Below, piece after piece: positions 11,310 to 22,802 of a stretch of 64,000 nucleotides of DNA (the first letter of the stretch is position 1; each line of letters opens with the position of its first letter). A model generated the notes under the pieces. It had not been told where the DNA came from and made no database searches. It was given only the letters and a program-made list of their open reading frames with translations. A program made the translations under genes and the position numbers. Source of the stretch: Achatina immaculata (Eukaryota; Mollusca; Gastropoda; Stylommatophora; Achatinidae); NCBI GenBank assembly GCA_009760885.1, contig CM019692.1, positions 51,334,355 to 51,398,354 on the forward strand, read 5' to 3'.

Positions 11310-11870
11310 ACTACTGGTGGGATTCAGTAGATCCAGCTATAAAGATGGGTACATGATTCTTGTGTTGGGGATATAAAAAACTGATGGATGTCTGCCTGTA
11401 GACGGAAGCACGCAGAATGTGATCTTCAAATGCATGTTTTACACAAAGATAAAACAGGATATACCTTGTGAAAATCAGTTCAATTAAAATGGGATTACCT
11501 CTACGTCCAAAATTGGCAAATGGGAAATTTCAAAAGAAAATATCGTCGACATTAAGGTAGGGACATTAAAAAGAAAAAAAAAAAACGGACACATTTCAAC
11601 ACAACGATAAAATGACCAGGCATGCAAATTGTCGGGAAATACCAGGCAGTAAGAAGCCAAACGTGTCGGAAATGCCCGTATTTGTTATCTTCCTGTTGGT
11701 AAAAAATAAAATCTGGACTTTTATTTGGCAAATAATATGGGGCAACTTTTTGGGGCTCGTGAGAAAAGTTTACCACACTGCTATTTCATATTTCATGTCT
11801 TGGTTAGAGTATTTTATCTGGAAGCCAGTGCTCGTCTGTTCTCATACATCTACATTCAGGAGTAGTGTGG
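11310..11870. other. Unannotated sequence
   Basis: No element boundary or coding exon recognised. Both strands have chance ORFs around 11550-12000. Confidence 0.4.
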
Positions 11871-11874
11871 AAGA

Positions 11875-12120
11875 TAAGAGAAATGACGACAACGGTAAAA
11901 CCGGCTCTAGTAACGAAAGTAGATGGAGGTGTGTGGTTCAGTTTTACAAAAAGATAGAAAGAGTGAGGAAAGCGGGGAGAAACAAGAATGGCAGAAAGTA
12001 AGACGAGTATGAACAAGTGAACAACATACAACAATCCAATATGTCGGCAAAAGCCTTTTTTAGGGACCACATACAAAAACAACACAACAGATAAAAACAC
12101 GAAAAATAGATGAAAAATAT
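11875..12120 (+). repeat. Dispersed repeat family R2, copy 1
   Basis: About 240 bp shared with 14800-15015, 16390-16607, 18300-18555 (inverted) and 52360-52610. Common blocks are GTTCAG(T/C)TTTACAAAAAGA, CAATAT(G/T)TCGGCAAA, and GA(C/T)CACATACA-AAACAAC. No protein is conserved. The class is unknown. Confidence 0.8.
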
Positions 12121-12246
12121 GTAGATTCAGCTTTTTTGGGCGGGGGGTGGGGAAGAGAAAGGGGGTCTCCTAGAAAGAGAGAGGGGAACAAAATGGCTGC
12201 CTACTTTTGAGAAGGTGTGCTATTTTAAATATCTAACTCTTGCATG

Positions 12247-12351
12247 GTGTGAGAGGAGATCACCAACTGAGCTAATGGCCTGCATGAAGGATCGTGTACT
12301 CTGGAGAAGCATAATAGCCAACGCCAGTCGGCACGGCACCTGATGATGAAG
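12247..12351 (+). mobile_element. LINE family A stub with target-site duplication
   Basis: This 105-bp fragment matches the end of the element at 33856-35603 (GTGTGAGAGGAGATCA to the terminal HGT codons and TGATGATGA tail). It is flanked by AACTCTTGCATG at 12235-12246 and AACTCTTCCATG at 12352-12363, matching at 11 of 12. It is an extreme 5' truncation of a target-primed insertion. Confidence 0.8.
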
Positions 12352-12744
12352 AACTCTTCCATGTTTTTACTGTTACAGCCAGACCTAGTAAGAGTCCAGC
12401 CAACATATGCCTTCGTGGTCTGGAGGGCACCCTTGTTTTAAAAGAGGGCTTCAATGTTGGGTTGGGACTGGGGGTTATAGTGGATAATATCAGAAATGTT
12501 TCGCTTTGTTGTTCAGAAAAAGCTTCAGTCAGTACAATCCGTTCGGCACACTCTCTCCCCATCTCCACCGTTTAATTTACCACCTCAAAGCGGATGCCGC
12601 ACTCCAAGCACTTGTTTGCTAGATTTCCTCGTACTCTGGCTGGCCAGGGTTGAGCCGCCGTCTAGCGCACTCTTTTTGTGATTTCCAACTGCCAGGGAAT
12701 TTTTAACGCGGACGACAATGGACAAGGACGTTCTTTCCATCACC

Positions 12745-13030
12745 TATAGGCCAGGACGTTGTCCCATCACCTAGAGAAAAGGACGTTCTGTCCAACCACC
12801 TAGAGAAAAGGACGTTCTGTCCAACCACCTAGAGAAAAGGACGTTCTGTCCAACCACCTAGAGAAAAGGACGTTCTGTCCCACCACATAGAGAAAAGGAC
12901 GTTCTGTCCCACCACACAGACAAAAAGACGTTCTGTCCCACAACCTATAGGAAAATGACTTCTGAACCACCATCTAGAGAAAAGGACGTTCTGTCTCATC
13001 ACATAGAGAAAATGACGTTCTGTCTCATCA
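12745..13030. repeat. 29-bp minisatellite, about 10 copies
   Basis: The unit carries CTAGAGAAAAGGACGTTCTG followed by TCC-ACCAC. Central units are near identical; outer units diverge. Confidence 0.93.
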
Positions 13031-13299
13031 CTTAACCAGGAGAATTATTCATGACAAACAAAAAAGTGAAAAAAAAAAGAAAAAAAAATCCTGCCATTTT
13101 TATTGGAATTCAAATCCGCTACCTTCTACATCCGAGGCGAACTTCTAACCACCGAGACGATGCACGTTCCCCCACCCCGAAATCAGAATGATTAATCAAT
13201 AGAATGGTTTGGGGGGGGGGGAATTCCTTTACAACGTCTTAAAACAATTCTGCTCTTAGACCCTGGGCACAGTCATCTGTGTCCCCTTCTTCCCCACCC

Positions 13300-13350
13300 C
13301 TCACCCGCACACACATAAACGCACACACATAAACGCACACACGCGCGCGC
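13300..13350. repeat. CA/CG-rich simple repeat
   Basis: Alternating ACACACATAAACGCAC and CGCGCGCG stretches. Purine-pyrimidine alternation is continuous over about 45 bases. Confidence 0.8.
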
Positions 13351-13475
13351 GCAAGGACGCAAGCGACAAGGGAAAAAAATACAGTAAATAGTTTATCAAC
13401 AAATGCTCTTGAACCTCCTAGAAAGTGGGGGGGGGGGGGGCATAGAGGTTATTCAAATATCCAGAAATTATTTCT

Positions 13476-13665
13476 GAATCTTTAGACTCGCATCTCACAT
13501 TTTCCAGAACCTTTAAAGTAAATCTTTAGACTCGCATCTCACAGATTCCAGAACCTTTAAAGTAAATCTTTAGACTCGCATCTCACAGTTTCCAGAACCT
13601 TTAAAGTAAATCTTTAGACTCGCGTCTCACAGTTTCCAGAACCTTTAAAGTAAATCTTTAGACAA
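13476..13665. repeat. 44-bp minisatellite, 4 copies plus partial
   Basis: AATCTTTAGACTCGC recurs at 13477, 13521, 13565 and 13609, with a partial at 13653. Units also share CCAGAACCTTTAAAGTA. Confidence 0.95.
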
Positions 13666-13852
13666 CAGGGAGCACCTACATTAACAAAAAAATTGCGTTG
13701 TATTTTCTTTTCTCTAGCTCACGATACATTAATGTAATCAGTTAAGTTGTACATTTATTAATTCATAAGGCTCTTTTACTTTTTGCATGTCGAGAAGTAT
13801 AATGTTATACTGAAGACCCTCCTTGAGGACAAGATCGAAGGGGAGAGAACAA

Positions 13853-13995
13853 GAGGACGACAGTGACATAGATGGATGGACAACATCAAGAGATAGATAA
13901 GGAACCAGCTTGGCTTAGTGGGCAACGAAGACAAGAAACAATGTGGAGATTCACTGCAGCCAACCGCCCATGGGGAGACTACACATGATGATGAT
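13853..13995 (+). mobile_element. LINE C-terminal fragment with (ATG)n tail
   Basis: Translation with breaks gives RWMDNIKR, NQLGLVGNEDKKQ and ends TANRPWGDYT-like before ATGATGATGATGATAATG. The WMDNIK...RPWGDYT order is that of a LINE terminus. A second copy is at 15441-15602 through the duplication. Confidence 0.5.
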
Positions 13996-14087
13996 GATAA
14001 TGACTGAGCGGCCTCTAAGCGCTGTTTCCAACTGCTAGGAGATGTTTAACCTGGGCGACAGTGCACACAGACGAGAAAATATTTTTC

Positions 14088-14449
14088 TGTGTATAACTGA
14101 CGTTTATAATTTATGAATGTGTATAACTGACGTTTATAATTTATGAATGTGTATAACTGACGTTTATAATTTATGAATGTGTATGACTGACGTTTATAAT
14201 TTATGAATGTGTATAACTGACGTTTATAATTTATGAATGTGTATAACTGACGTTTATAATTTATGAATGTGTATAACTGACGTTTATAATTTATGAATGT
14301 GTATGACTGACGTTTATAATTTATGAATGTGTATAACTGACGTTTATAATTTATGAATGTGTATAACTGACGTTTATAATTTATGAATGTGTATGACTGA
14401 CGTTTATAATTTATGAATGTGTATAACTGACGTTTATAATTTATGAATC
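14088..14449. repeat. 30-bp minisatellite, about 12 copies
   Basis: The unit contains AACTGACGTTTATAATTTAT and repeats every 30 bases. A/G variation (TATAACTG versus TATGACTG) recurs in a pattern shared with the duplicate array at 15683. Confidence 0.97.
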
Positions 14450-14799
14450 AGCGTGTGAACACAACAAAGCGAAACATTTAGCGAACTCTAATGATAATCT
14501 TGCTAAGATACCTCAGCCTTAGATTAATCTCGAGCTTCCTTCCTGCGCAAGTGGGTTTCTGTCTTTTAACGCCCACAACCTGTCTAGCTGCTATCTAATC
14601 AATCAAGTCCCACGCTTGGCACGCACTGAAAGTCAAATACCAGTGTAAACGCTTGAGCTATGAAAGTGAAACAAAACAAAACAATGCACAGTTTCTTTTA
14701 ACTCTTTATCTACAGGGATTTTTTAATTAAAAAAAGATATGTGATTTTGTTCTGTAATTGGGGATTTATTGATTATAATCTACTGTAAATGCTAAATTA

Positions 14800-15015
14800 C
14801 AAAAGAAGATGGAGGTGTATGGTTCAGCTTTACAAAAAAAAAAAAAAAGATAGAAAGAGTGAGAAAAGCGGGCAGAAACAAGAATAACAGAAAGCAAAAT
14901 GAATACATACAAATGAAGAAGGTAAAAAAATCCAATATTTCGGCAAAGGCATTTTTCAAGGATCACATACAGAAACAACGTAACAGATAAAAACACGAAA
15001 AACAGATGAAAAATA
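14800..15015 (+). repeat. Dispersed repeat R2, copy 2
   Basis: Same family as 11875-12120, here with a 15-base A-run inside the pyrimidine-poor block and the TTTCGGCAAAGGCATTTTTC core. Confidence 0.8.
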
Positions 15016-15682
15016 TAGACTTAGTGTTTGCGATTGCCTCCTATTACAGCAGTTTCTTCGTTTCCCTGACAAACAAAATAAACTCATTAGAGATTATCAA
15101 CGCAGTCCGTTGTTTAAACTAAAGCAGTATTTTACCACTACTACTTTTAAAGTATCAATACTTTCTACTATTTCTTGTTGTTGATTTCCTAACTGATCAC
15201 ATGTTGGTGATCCAGTCAACAAAACTGCTACTATGCTACACGCAACAACAATACCCAAGCGAACCCACGCTCTTCACAAGAACATATCTGTGTCACAGAA
15301 CTGGACTATAATGAAACTATCAGTCATTCTTACATCACTGGCAAAGAACCAGCTCAAGAGAGAATCAACAAAATTTGAGGTTAGAATAAATACTCAATGA
15401 AGTATATTTATTAATGAGTAAAATGAGAGGTGAAGCAAGTGAGGACGACAGTGACATAGATGGATGGACAACATCAAGAGATAGATAAGGAACCAGCTTG
15501 GCTTAGTGGGCAACGAAGACAAGAAACAATGTGGAGATTCACTGCAGCCAACCGCCCATGGGGAGACTACACATGATGATGATGATGATGATGATAATGA
15601 CTGAGCGGCCTCTAAGCGCTGTTTCCAACTGCTAGGAGATGTTTAACCTGGGCGACAGTGCACACAGACGAGAAAATTTTTC

Positions 15683-16042
15683 TGTGTATAACTGACGTTT
15701 ATAATTATGAATGTGTTAACTGACGTTTATAATTTATGAATGTGTATAACTGACGTTTATAATTTATGAATGTGTATAACTGACGTTTATAATTTATGAA
15801 TGTGTATAACTGACGTTTATAATTTATGAATGTGTATAACTGACGTTTATAATTTATGAATGTGTATAACTGACGTTTATAATTTATGAATGTGTATGAC
15901 TGACGTTTATAATTTATGAATGTGTATAACTGACGTTTATAATTTATGAATGTGTATAACTGACGTTTATAATTTATGAATGTGTATGACTGACGTTTAT
16001 AATTTATGAATGTGTATAACTGACGTTTATAATTTATGAATC
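15683..16042. repeat. 30-bp minisatellite, duplicate array
   Basis: Same unit as 14088-14449. The first unit is shortened by small deletions. Confidence 0.97.
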
Positions 16043-16389
16043 AGCGTGTGAACACAACAAGCGAAACATTTAGCGAACTCTAATGATAATCTTGCTAAGA
16101 TACCTCAGCCTTAGATTAATCTCGAGCTTCCTTCCTGCGCAAGTGGGTTTCTGTCTTTTAACGCCCACAACCTGTCTAGCTGTTATCTAATCAATCAAGT
16201 CCCACGCTTGGCACGCACTGAAAGTCAAATACCAGTGTAAACGCTTGAGCTATGAAAGTGAAACAAAACAAAACAATGCACAGTTTCTTTTAACTCTTTA
16301 TCTACAGGGATTTTTTAATTAAAAAAAGATATGTGATTTTGTTCTGTAATTGGGGATTTATTGATTATAATCTACTGTAAATGCTAAAT

Positions 16390-16607
16390 TACAAAAGAAG
16401 ATGGAGGTGTATGGTTCAGCTTTACAAAAAAAAAAAAAAAGATAGAAAGAGTGAGAAAAGCGGGCAGAAACAAGAATAACAGAAAGCAAAATGAATACAT
16501 ACAAATGAAGAAGGTAAAAAAATCCAATATTTCGGCAAAGGCATTTTTCAAGGATCACATACAGAAACAACGTAACAGATAAAAACACGAAAAACAGATG
16601 AAAAATA
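16390..16607 (+). repeat. Dispersed repeat R2, copy 3
   Basis: Second copy of the R2 unit at 14800, present because of the 1.6-kb duplication. Confidence 0.8.
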
Positions 16608-17056
16608 TAGACTTAGTGTTTGCGATTGCCTCCTATTACAGCAGTTTCTTCGTTTCCCTGACAAACAAAATAAACTCATTAGAGATTATCAACGCAGTCC
16701 GTTGTTTAAACTAAAGCAGTATTTTACCACTACTACTTTTAAAGTATCAATACTTTCTACTATTTCTTGTTGTTGATTTCCTAACTGATCACATGTTGGT
16801 GATCCAGTCAACAAAACTGCTACTATGCTACACGCAGAGTAACACAACAACAATACCCAAGCGAACCCACGCTCTTCACAAGAACATATCTGTGTCACAG
16901 AACTGGACTATAATGAAACTATCAGTCATTCTTACATCACTGGCAAAGAACCAGCTCAAGAGAGAATCAACAAAATTTGAGGTTAGAATAAATACTCAAT
17001 GAAGTATATTTATTAATGAGTAAAATGAGAGGTGAAGCAAGTGAGGATGAAAGTGT

Positions 17057-17485
17057 AGCCATAAGGCAGGGAAACAGCACGTCTCAAGAGTTCCCGGCAC
17101 AGCCATAAGGCAGGGAAACAGCACGTCTCAAGAGTTCCCGGCACAGCCATAAGGCAGGGAAACAGCACGTCTCAAGAGTTCCCGGCACAGCCATAAGGCA
17201 GGGAAACAGCACGTCTCAAGAGTTCCCGGCACAGCTGTAAGGCAAGGAAATTGCACATCTCAAAATTTCCTGGCATAGCAGTAACATAAAGAAGCAGAAC
17301 ATCTCAAAATTTCCCGGCACAGCTGTAAGGCAAGGAAATAGCACATCTCAATATTTCCTGGCATAGCAGTAACATAAAGAAGCAGAACATCTCAAAATTT
17401 CCCGGCATAGCCGTAAGGCAAGGAAATAGCACATCTCAAAATTTCCCGGCATAGCCGTAAGGCAAGGAAATAGCACATCTAAGAT
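17057..17485. repeat. 44-bp minisatellite, four perfect and several diverged units
   Basis: AGCCATAAGGCAGGGAAACA recurs at 17057, 17101 and so on every 44 bases, joined to AGAGTTCCCGGCAC. From about 17233 the units diverge (AGCTGTAAGGCAAGGAAAT). Homogeneous units abut the end of the 1.6-kb duplication. Confidence 0.95.
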
Positions 17486-18090
17486 TTCTATGCCAGTGGG
17501 AAAACATCCTTAGAACCAAAAGTACAACAACAACAACAACAACAACAACACAAAACCCCAACAAATTACATACTCACAGATTTTCCAAGAAAGAACTACA
17601 CTTCTAATGCTAACAAAACGACTGCTATTTTAACCTGCTTTTTAAAAAAAAAAAAAGAGGGGGCAGGGGGAACAAAACCCAAAAACTATAAAACCACTGA
17701 CCTACATCCTAACCTATAATGTTACAACAAACTTTCTTGTCCTACCAAGGACAAGGAACAAGACACACACAAAAAAGTGTATACTTCTGTGACGTAACTC
17801 AGACTGAAACTTGCACGATTCTCGAAACATTCTGCCTCACCACCATCCCACCATGCAGTACAACAAACCCGTTCACATTGCCTGCTCACTTCTAGAATTT
17901 TCTTATGTTCCTCACGAGAATCTTGCCCAAAGGACTAATTGTGGCATGGACAATAATTATTCAGGGGGAATAACTAAGAACGATAATGTATAAACTAGGA
18001 AAAAAGTAGGAACAGCTTTATTATTTAACGATAACACACTTGTGACGTTTCGGGGCGAGCCTTTATCAAACAAAAACAAACAGGACGAAG
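17486..18090. other. Unannotated sequence with (CAA)n run
   Basis: A (CAA)n run lies at 17525-17550. At 18040-18065 GACGTTTCGGGGCGAGCC reads on the minus strand as a GGCTCGCC...GAAACGTC motif, discussed in the findings. No gene. Confidence 0.4.
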
Positions 18091-18095
18091 AATCA

Positions 18096-18096
18096 A

Positions 18097-18139
<43 letters not shown>

Positions 18140-18141
18140 AG
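18096..18141. repeat. (AG)n microsatellite
   Basis: GA dinucleotides run for about 45 bases with one interruption at 18120. Confidence 0.95.
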
Positions 18142-18299
18142 TATAGATTCATATCAAACCTATGTATACAAATTTTTTTTTTAATGAAAAATGTAACTGA
18201 ATGAAAAACTTATCTCAGACCTTGTAAAGAAACAAAACAAAAGTATTGCTTGTGTTGATTCAGGAGCACTGTAACATACTGTACTGTTATACTACTAAG

Positions 18300-18555
18300 A
18301 AAGACGTCTACATTTTTCAGCTATTGTGTTGTTTTTGTTTGTGATCCTTGAAAAAGTCTTTTGCCGAAATATTGGATTGATATTGGACTGTTGTATGTTC
18401 TTAATTTGTATGTGCTCATCTTGCCTTCTGTCATTCTTGTTTCTTCCCACTTTTCTGGCTCTTTCTATCTTTTTGTAAAACTGAACCATACACCTTCATA
18501 TACCTACATTACTAGAACCAGTTTGACCGCAGTCGTCATTTCTCTTATTCGTAAT
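18300..18555 (-). repeat. Dispersed repeat R2, copy 4 (inverted)
   Basis: Reverse complement of the R2 family: TGATCCTTGAAAAAGTCTTT, GCCGAAATATTGGATTG, and the TTTGTAAAACTGAACCATAC end. The inverted orientation relative to the copies at 11875-16607 is clear. Confidence 0.8.
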
Positions 18556-18559
18556 TTTA

Positions 18560-20220
18560 AATGACTAAAATAGGTATGTCGTCATATTTCGGTAAAACGT
18601 CTTGACAGATTCAATATTCACAGATCTTGAATTTTGTTTGGTAGGTTGAGAGTTAATATCAGGATTCCGTGGTACACGCTGTCGAGAAACAAAACTGATA
18701 ATCGGAAAAGAGACTGGAAGGAAATTGCGGGAATTTCGATCAATTCTCCTTCACAAAGCACTGGAAAATTGTTTGATCACAGGTCCAAGCAAGGTTTTTC
18801 TTGCGCTCGCAACAAATTCCAAACATTTCGTTTGCCAGTTTTTGTCATGTTTGAATTTTTCAAAATAGTCACACTTTCTGTTTCCTGTTCCCAGTACTTT
18901 CCTTGTTTCTGAGCCACTACCAGAAGAAGTCTAGTTTAAAGTGGCCAGCCGTCCCACATTATACAGAATCATCATGTATTATACAGGACCGTCCCGTAAG
19001 GTACGGGGCAGTATCGTATTTTAAAGAGTTGTCCCGGGATCGTATTACTTCTGTCGGGACGCCGAGATGTCTCGTATTTTAAAACACGAGTCCCACTGTG
19101 TCCCGTATTCTCATTTTTAATCGCCACATGTTTACCCAGATTTTTTTTTTTTTTTACAAATTATCTTAGGGGAAATGTTGCTATTTAAAAAAAAGAAAAT
19201 TCGCTCCGTAGAGGAGTACAGCAGGTAGGTCTGATTGACGCACTTCTGAGTAAAGTTATAAACCTAATCTAAGGATTAAAACTGTGGGTTATAATTTAAA
19301 TTCCCTCCCCTGCTTGACTGTGTAGTTTTTGACTTCAGAAAAGATGATCAGACTCTCTAGTGGCAAGGGCAGGTTTCTGTTTATTAGCTTTTCTTTTATA
19401 CCTCATTTCATCCTCACTTTTCTTGTGTCTTTTATGATCTACGTTCATTCCAGCAAACAAATGGCTGACTCGTAGGTAACATTAGCAACTTTGCCTTGTT
19501 TTATCATTTGACGTCTACTTTTCAGCAAATTATATCTGTATTATTTTGGGTGTGAAAATAATCAGCAAAAGCCGTATTACAAATCTGAAGGACACACAAT
19601 CTATCCATCGAGATTTCAGAAAATTCACAGTTTCACTCATCCACAATCTCATATCATCCGTCTTTCTCTCAGACTTTTCAAACGGGAATTTCCTAATAAT
19701 TACTCACCGTTACCAGAGATACTTCGTCTTAAATCGTATCCACAAAGACGGAATATCGGTGTGTCTCAAGCTAAACATACACGGAAATACTTCCACAGGT
19801 TACTTTTGTATGTTTCAGTTCATATTTCTCTCTCATTACTTAATATCCCATGGATATATCAGTGACCAAACACTCTAACATCGTGCCACAGCATGTCAGT
19901 TTCAGTTTCATTACATATGAGAGATCAATGATTGCGCTGTTTTTTAAAAAATCATTTTAAATGTCATTCCGTATGTTTACGCAGACTAGAGAGTATAACA
20001 GCGTGGAATATAAATGTGTTTAATTACGTCTATTACGACTGTGCTTTTTTTTTTTTTTTTAGTCTCATGACATTGTAGTACCATTTCGTAATACGAGGAA
20101 GCAGAGCAATGCTTTGATTACAGCAAAAGTAAATACTAATTAATGGGATATGTGTCGTAAGAATATTGGGTCTGAACTATTTTGAAATCGTTAATTTTTT
20201 AAAACTGTATCTTCAGTCTG
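18560..20220. other. Unannotated sequence
   Basis: Bases 18945-19100 hold repeated GTCCC(G)TA-type motifs, possibly a remnant of a tandem repeat. ORFs at 18634-18912 and 19546-19878 show no domain or splice context. Confidence 0.4.
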
Positions 20221-20224
20221 TCTG

Positions 20225-20365
20225 CCCAGGTCGTGTTCTGCTCCAGGTCGTGTTCTGCCCAGGTCGTGTTCTGCTCCAGGTCGTGTTCTGCCCAGGTCGT
20301 GTTCTGCTCCAGGTCGTGTTCTGACCATGTCGTGTTCTGCTCCAGGTCGTGTTCTGCTCCAGGTC
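20225..20365. repeat. 16-17 bp tandem repeat (33-bp double unit)
   Basis: AGGTCGTGTTCTGC repeats eight or more times, spaced alternately by CCC and TCC. It lies just upstream of the trinucleotide array. Confidence 0.93.
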
Positions 20366-20519
20366 AGGTAATTCTTGTCAATCTTGAGTTTCAGTTTAAT
20401 TTCGCTATTGTCTTTCTCCACCCCTCCCCAAAACCCTTTTGCACACACACACACACGCACACACACACACATTTCATATATTTCCATTGCCCGCTTCTTC
20501 TTCTTCCTTTCTTCTTCTT

Positions 20520-20523
20520 ACTG

Positions 20524-20582
<59 letters not shown>

Positions 20583-20598
20583 GCTGCTGCTGCTACTA

Positions 20599-20636
<38 letters not shown>

Positions 20637-20755
20637 ACTACTACTACTACTACTACTACTACTGCTGCTGCTGCTACTACTACTACTACTACTACTACTG
20701 CCATTACCACCACTACTACTAATACTACTACTACTACCACTGCCATTACCACCAC

Positions 20756-20786
<31 letters not shown>

Positions 20787-20830
20787 GCTGCTACTACTAC
20801 TACTACTACTACTACTGCCATTACCACCAC

Positions 20831-20876
<46 letters not shown>

Positions 20877-21095
20877 GCCATTACCACTCCTACCACTACT
20901 ACTAATACTACTACTACTACTGCCATTACCACCGCTACTACTAATACTACTACTACTACCACCATTACCACCACCACCACTACTACTACTACTGCTGCCA
21001 TTACCACTCCCACCACTACTACTACTACTGCCATTACCACCACTACTACTACTACTGCTACTATTACTACTACTACTACCATCACTACTACCATC

Positions 21096-21136
<41 letters not shown>

Positions 21137-21200
21137 CATCACTACTACTACTACTATCATCACTACTACCACTACTACTACTACCACCACCACCACCACC

Positions 21201-21247
<47 letters not shown>
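20520..21247. repeat. ~730-bp compound ACT/GCT/ACC trinucleotide array
   Basis: Almost every triplet is ACT, with patches of GCT, ACC, AAT, ATT and CCA. Because the period is three there are no stops in several frames on both strands, so it gives false poly-Leu, poly-Thr, poly-Ser and poly-Val ORFs up to 380 codons. A repeated 55-60 base higher-order pattern (ACTGCCATTACCACCACTAC, ACTAATACT) appears between 20690 and 20960. Confidence 0.97.
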
Positions 21248-21249
<2 letters not shown>

Positions 21250-21338
21250 TTCGAGTTTAAAGTTCTGCAGTCATCTTCAAAGCCGGACCATAACCTAAAG
21301 TTTTTCTCCTCAGTTCCACTCTCGCTATGCGGGTCTCG

Positions 21339-21370
21339 TGGAGATGATGATGATGATGATGATGATGATT
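21339..21370. repeat. (GAT)n microsatellite
   Basis: Ten consecutive GAT triplets close to the end of the ACT array. Confidence 0.9.
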
Positions 21371-21794
21371 TTTGAATTCCCTGTTCCAATGGACCAGACT
21401 AGTGTGAGATACGAGTACTTTCGTGTTACGAAGACTATTCTCTGTTAAGAATATTTACGATAGTCGTCTTCTAATTTTTTAAAGCATTTTTTAAAATATA
21501 ACATCCAGCTTTTCCCACCGCATGGTTTAAAATACCAGCTGTGGCTGGGCCCTAAAGTTCCTAATCTACAACAGATATATACATAACTAACAGGTTTGCC
21601 ATTATAGTTTTTCTGACGTGAGAGTTATGGTTTCTAGTTAAGAATCTGACATTAAAGATATGCAAATAGACGAGATACATTTTATGTACATGCCTACGCG
21701 AAACTCGACTGTAAGTAGCAATGGGGGAATGAAGTTAAGTGTCCGATGTTAGCATTAACACTGGGCTGGAGGATGTGTTCGGCTTTATCTGGCT

Positions 21795-21930
21795 GGTCCT
21801 TCCGTCCGTCCGGCTGTCTGTCTGTCCGTCTGCCTGTCGTTCCGTCCGTCTGCCTGGATGTCTGTCCGTCTGCCTGTCGTTCCGTCCGTCTGTCCGTCCG
21901 TCTGCCTGTCCGTCCGTCTGTCTGTCTGTC

Positions 21931-21961
<31 letters not shown>

Positions 21962-22046
21962 CCGTCTGTCTGCCTGTCCGTCTGTCTGCCTGTCTGTTTG
22001 TCTGCCTATCTGTCTGTCCGTCTGTCTGTCTGTCTGCCTGTCTGAC
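21795..22046. repeat. CTGT/CCGT tetranucleotide array, ~250 bp
   Basis: Tetramers CTGT, CCGT and CTGC alternate irregularly. Cys/Leu/Ser/Val-rich ORFs in three frames are artefacts of the array. Confidence 0.95.
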
Positions 22047-22049
22047 GTG

Positions 22050-22465
22050 CTGCTACTCTTTTATAAAAACATTATTCATGTCCCCCCACCCACCCCCGAA
22101 TTCAACCTCGGCCTCTATTCTGTTGTGTCTGTGTACTGGGGCTGGGGATGTGGAGGGGGGAGGGGGTGCCGACAGAAGCCTGGTTAATTCTTTAAATGTA
22201 ATTTTAAAAAGAAATTATTTCTGTTAATTTTCTGTTTAATTAGAAAGAAACGCAAAGACATGGGAAGAAACGTGATGATAGCAATATATAACTACGAGTG
22301 AAAACAAAGGGGGGGGGGGAGGAAATGATGCCAATGTTGAAAGAAACTTGACAGAGGCGTATTACGACAGTGCGGGAGAGATGGTATGGTTGTCATGTCT
22401 CGTCAACTATGTAAGGTCAAGACTGACTGCATTCCGGTTTTTTTTTTATGTGCCCTGGGGCGCTT
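22050..22465. other. Unannotated sequence
   Basis: A G-rich patch at 22135-22165, a nine-base G run at 22310 and a T run at 22438; nothing else is recognised. Confidence 0.4.
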
Positions 22466-22755
22466 AATAATACGGGCTGAATGGTTAGGAGCTTGGACTA
22501 CTGATCCGGTGGTGCCGGGTTCAAGTCCCAGAAGTGAGGATTTTTTTTTCTGGTACCACTAAACCAAAAAAAGGCCAACGGGTCCACCCGGTCTGTAAAA
22601 ATGTACAAGAGAAATCTGGAAAGATAAATGCGTCCAGGCGTGATACTGACCACATCACACTTTCATATGCTGAAGGTCTTAGAAATATGGACCTAATGCC
22701 TTATCCCTAGTATTAATGACATGGAGACGGGGACTTTACCTTTTACCTGGTATTA
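22466..22755 (+). mobile_element. tRNA-derived SINE, full copy
   Basis: Box A region CTGAATGGTTAGGAGC, exact box B GGTTCAAGTCC, T-run, then the family tail with ACTGACCACATCACACTTTC and a GGGGACTTTACCTTTT end. About 290 bp. Confidence 0.8.
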
Positions 22756-22802
22756 CGCTGATGAGCTTCCTCGGCCTGGCCGAAGGATTAATCCCCAAGT
22801 AT

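Larger units (their letters stand above)
13853..15440. repeat. Copy 1 of a ~1.6-kb tandem duplication
   Basis: The block from GAGGACGACAGTGACATAGA to GGTGAAGCAAGT repeats almost perfectly at 15441-17041. It contains a LINE 3' tail, a 30-bp minisatellite, a dispersed R2 repeat and unique sequence. Differences from copy 2 are small indels (6 bp in the ATG run, about 10 bp near 15240) and a few substitutions. Confidence 0.93.
15441..17041. repeat. Copy 2 of the ~1.6-kb tandem duplication
   Basis: Direct-orientation second copy, including the LINE tail (15441-15602), 30-bp array (15683-16042), R2 copy (16390-16607) and the same 76-codon chance ORF. High identity means either very recent duplication or unresolved haplotypes in the assembly. 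Confidence 0.93.

Noticed and set aside
14766..14996. 76-codon minus-strand ORF present twice
   Set aside because: The duplication copies everything; the ORF is the reverse of an R2 repeat with an A-run and is not conserved in other R2 copies.
19546..19878. 110-codon ORF
   Set aside because: Begins at a non-ATG codon, has no recognisable domain and lies in AT-rich decayed sequence.
20233..21389. Very long ORFs (up to 380 codons) on both strands
   Set aside because: They read through a trinucleotide array and encode poly-Leu, poly-Thr, poly-Ser or poly-Val only.
21739..22227. Cys/Leu/Ser-rich ORF of 162 codons resembling a secreted Cys-rich protein
   Set aside because: It is produced by the CTGT/CCGT tetranucleotide array and occurs in three frames.
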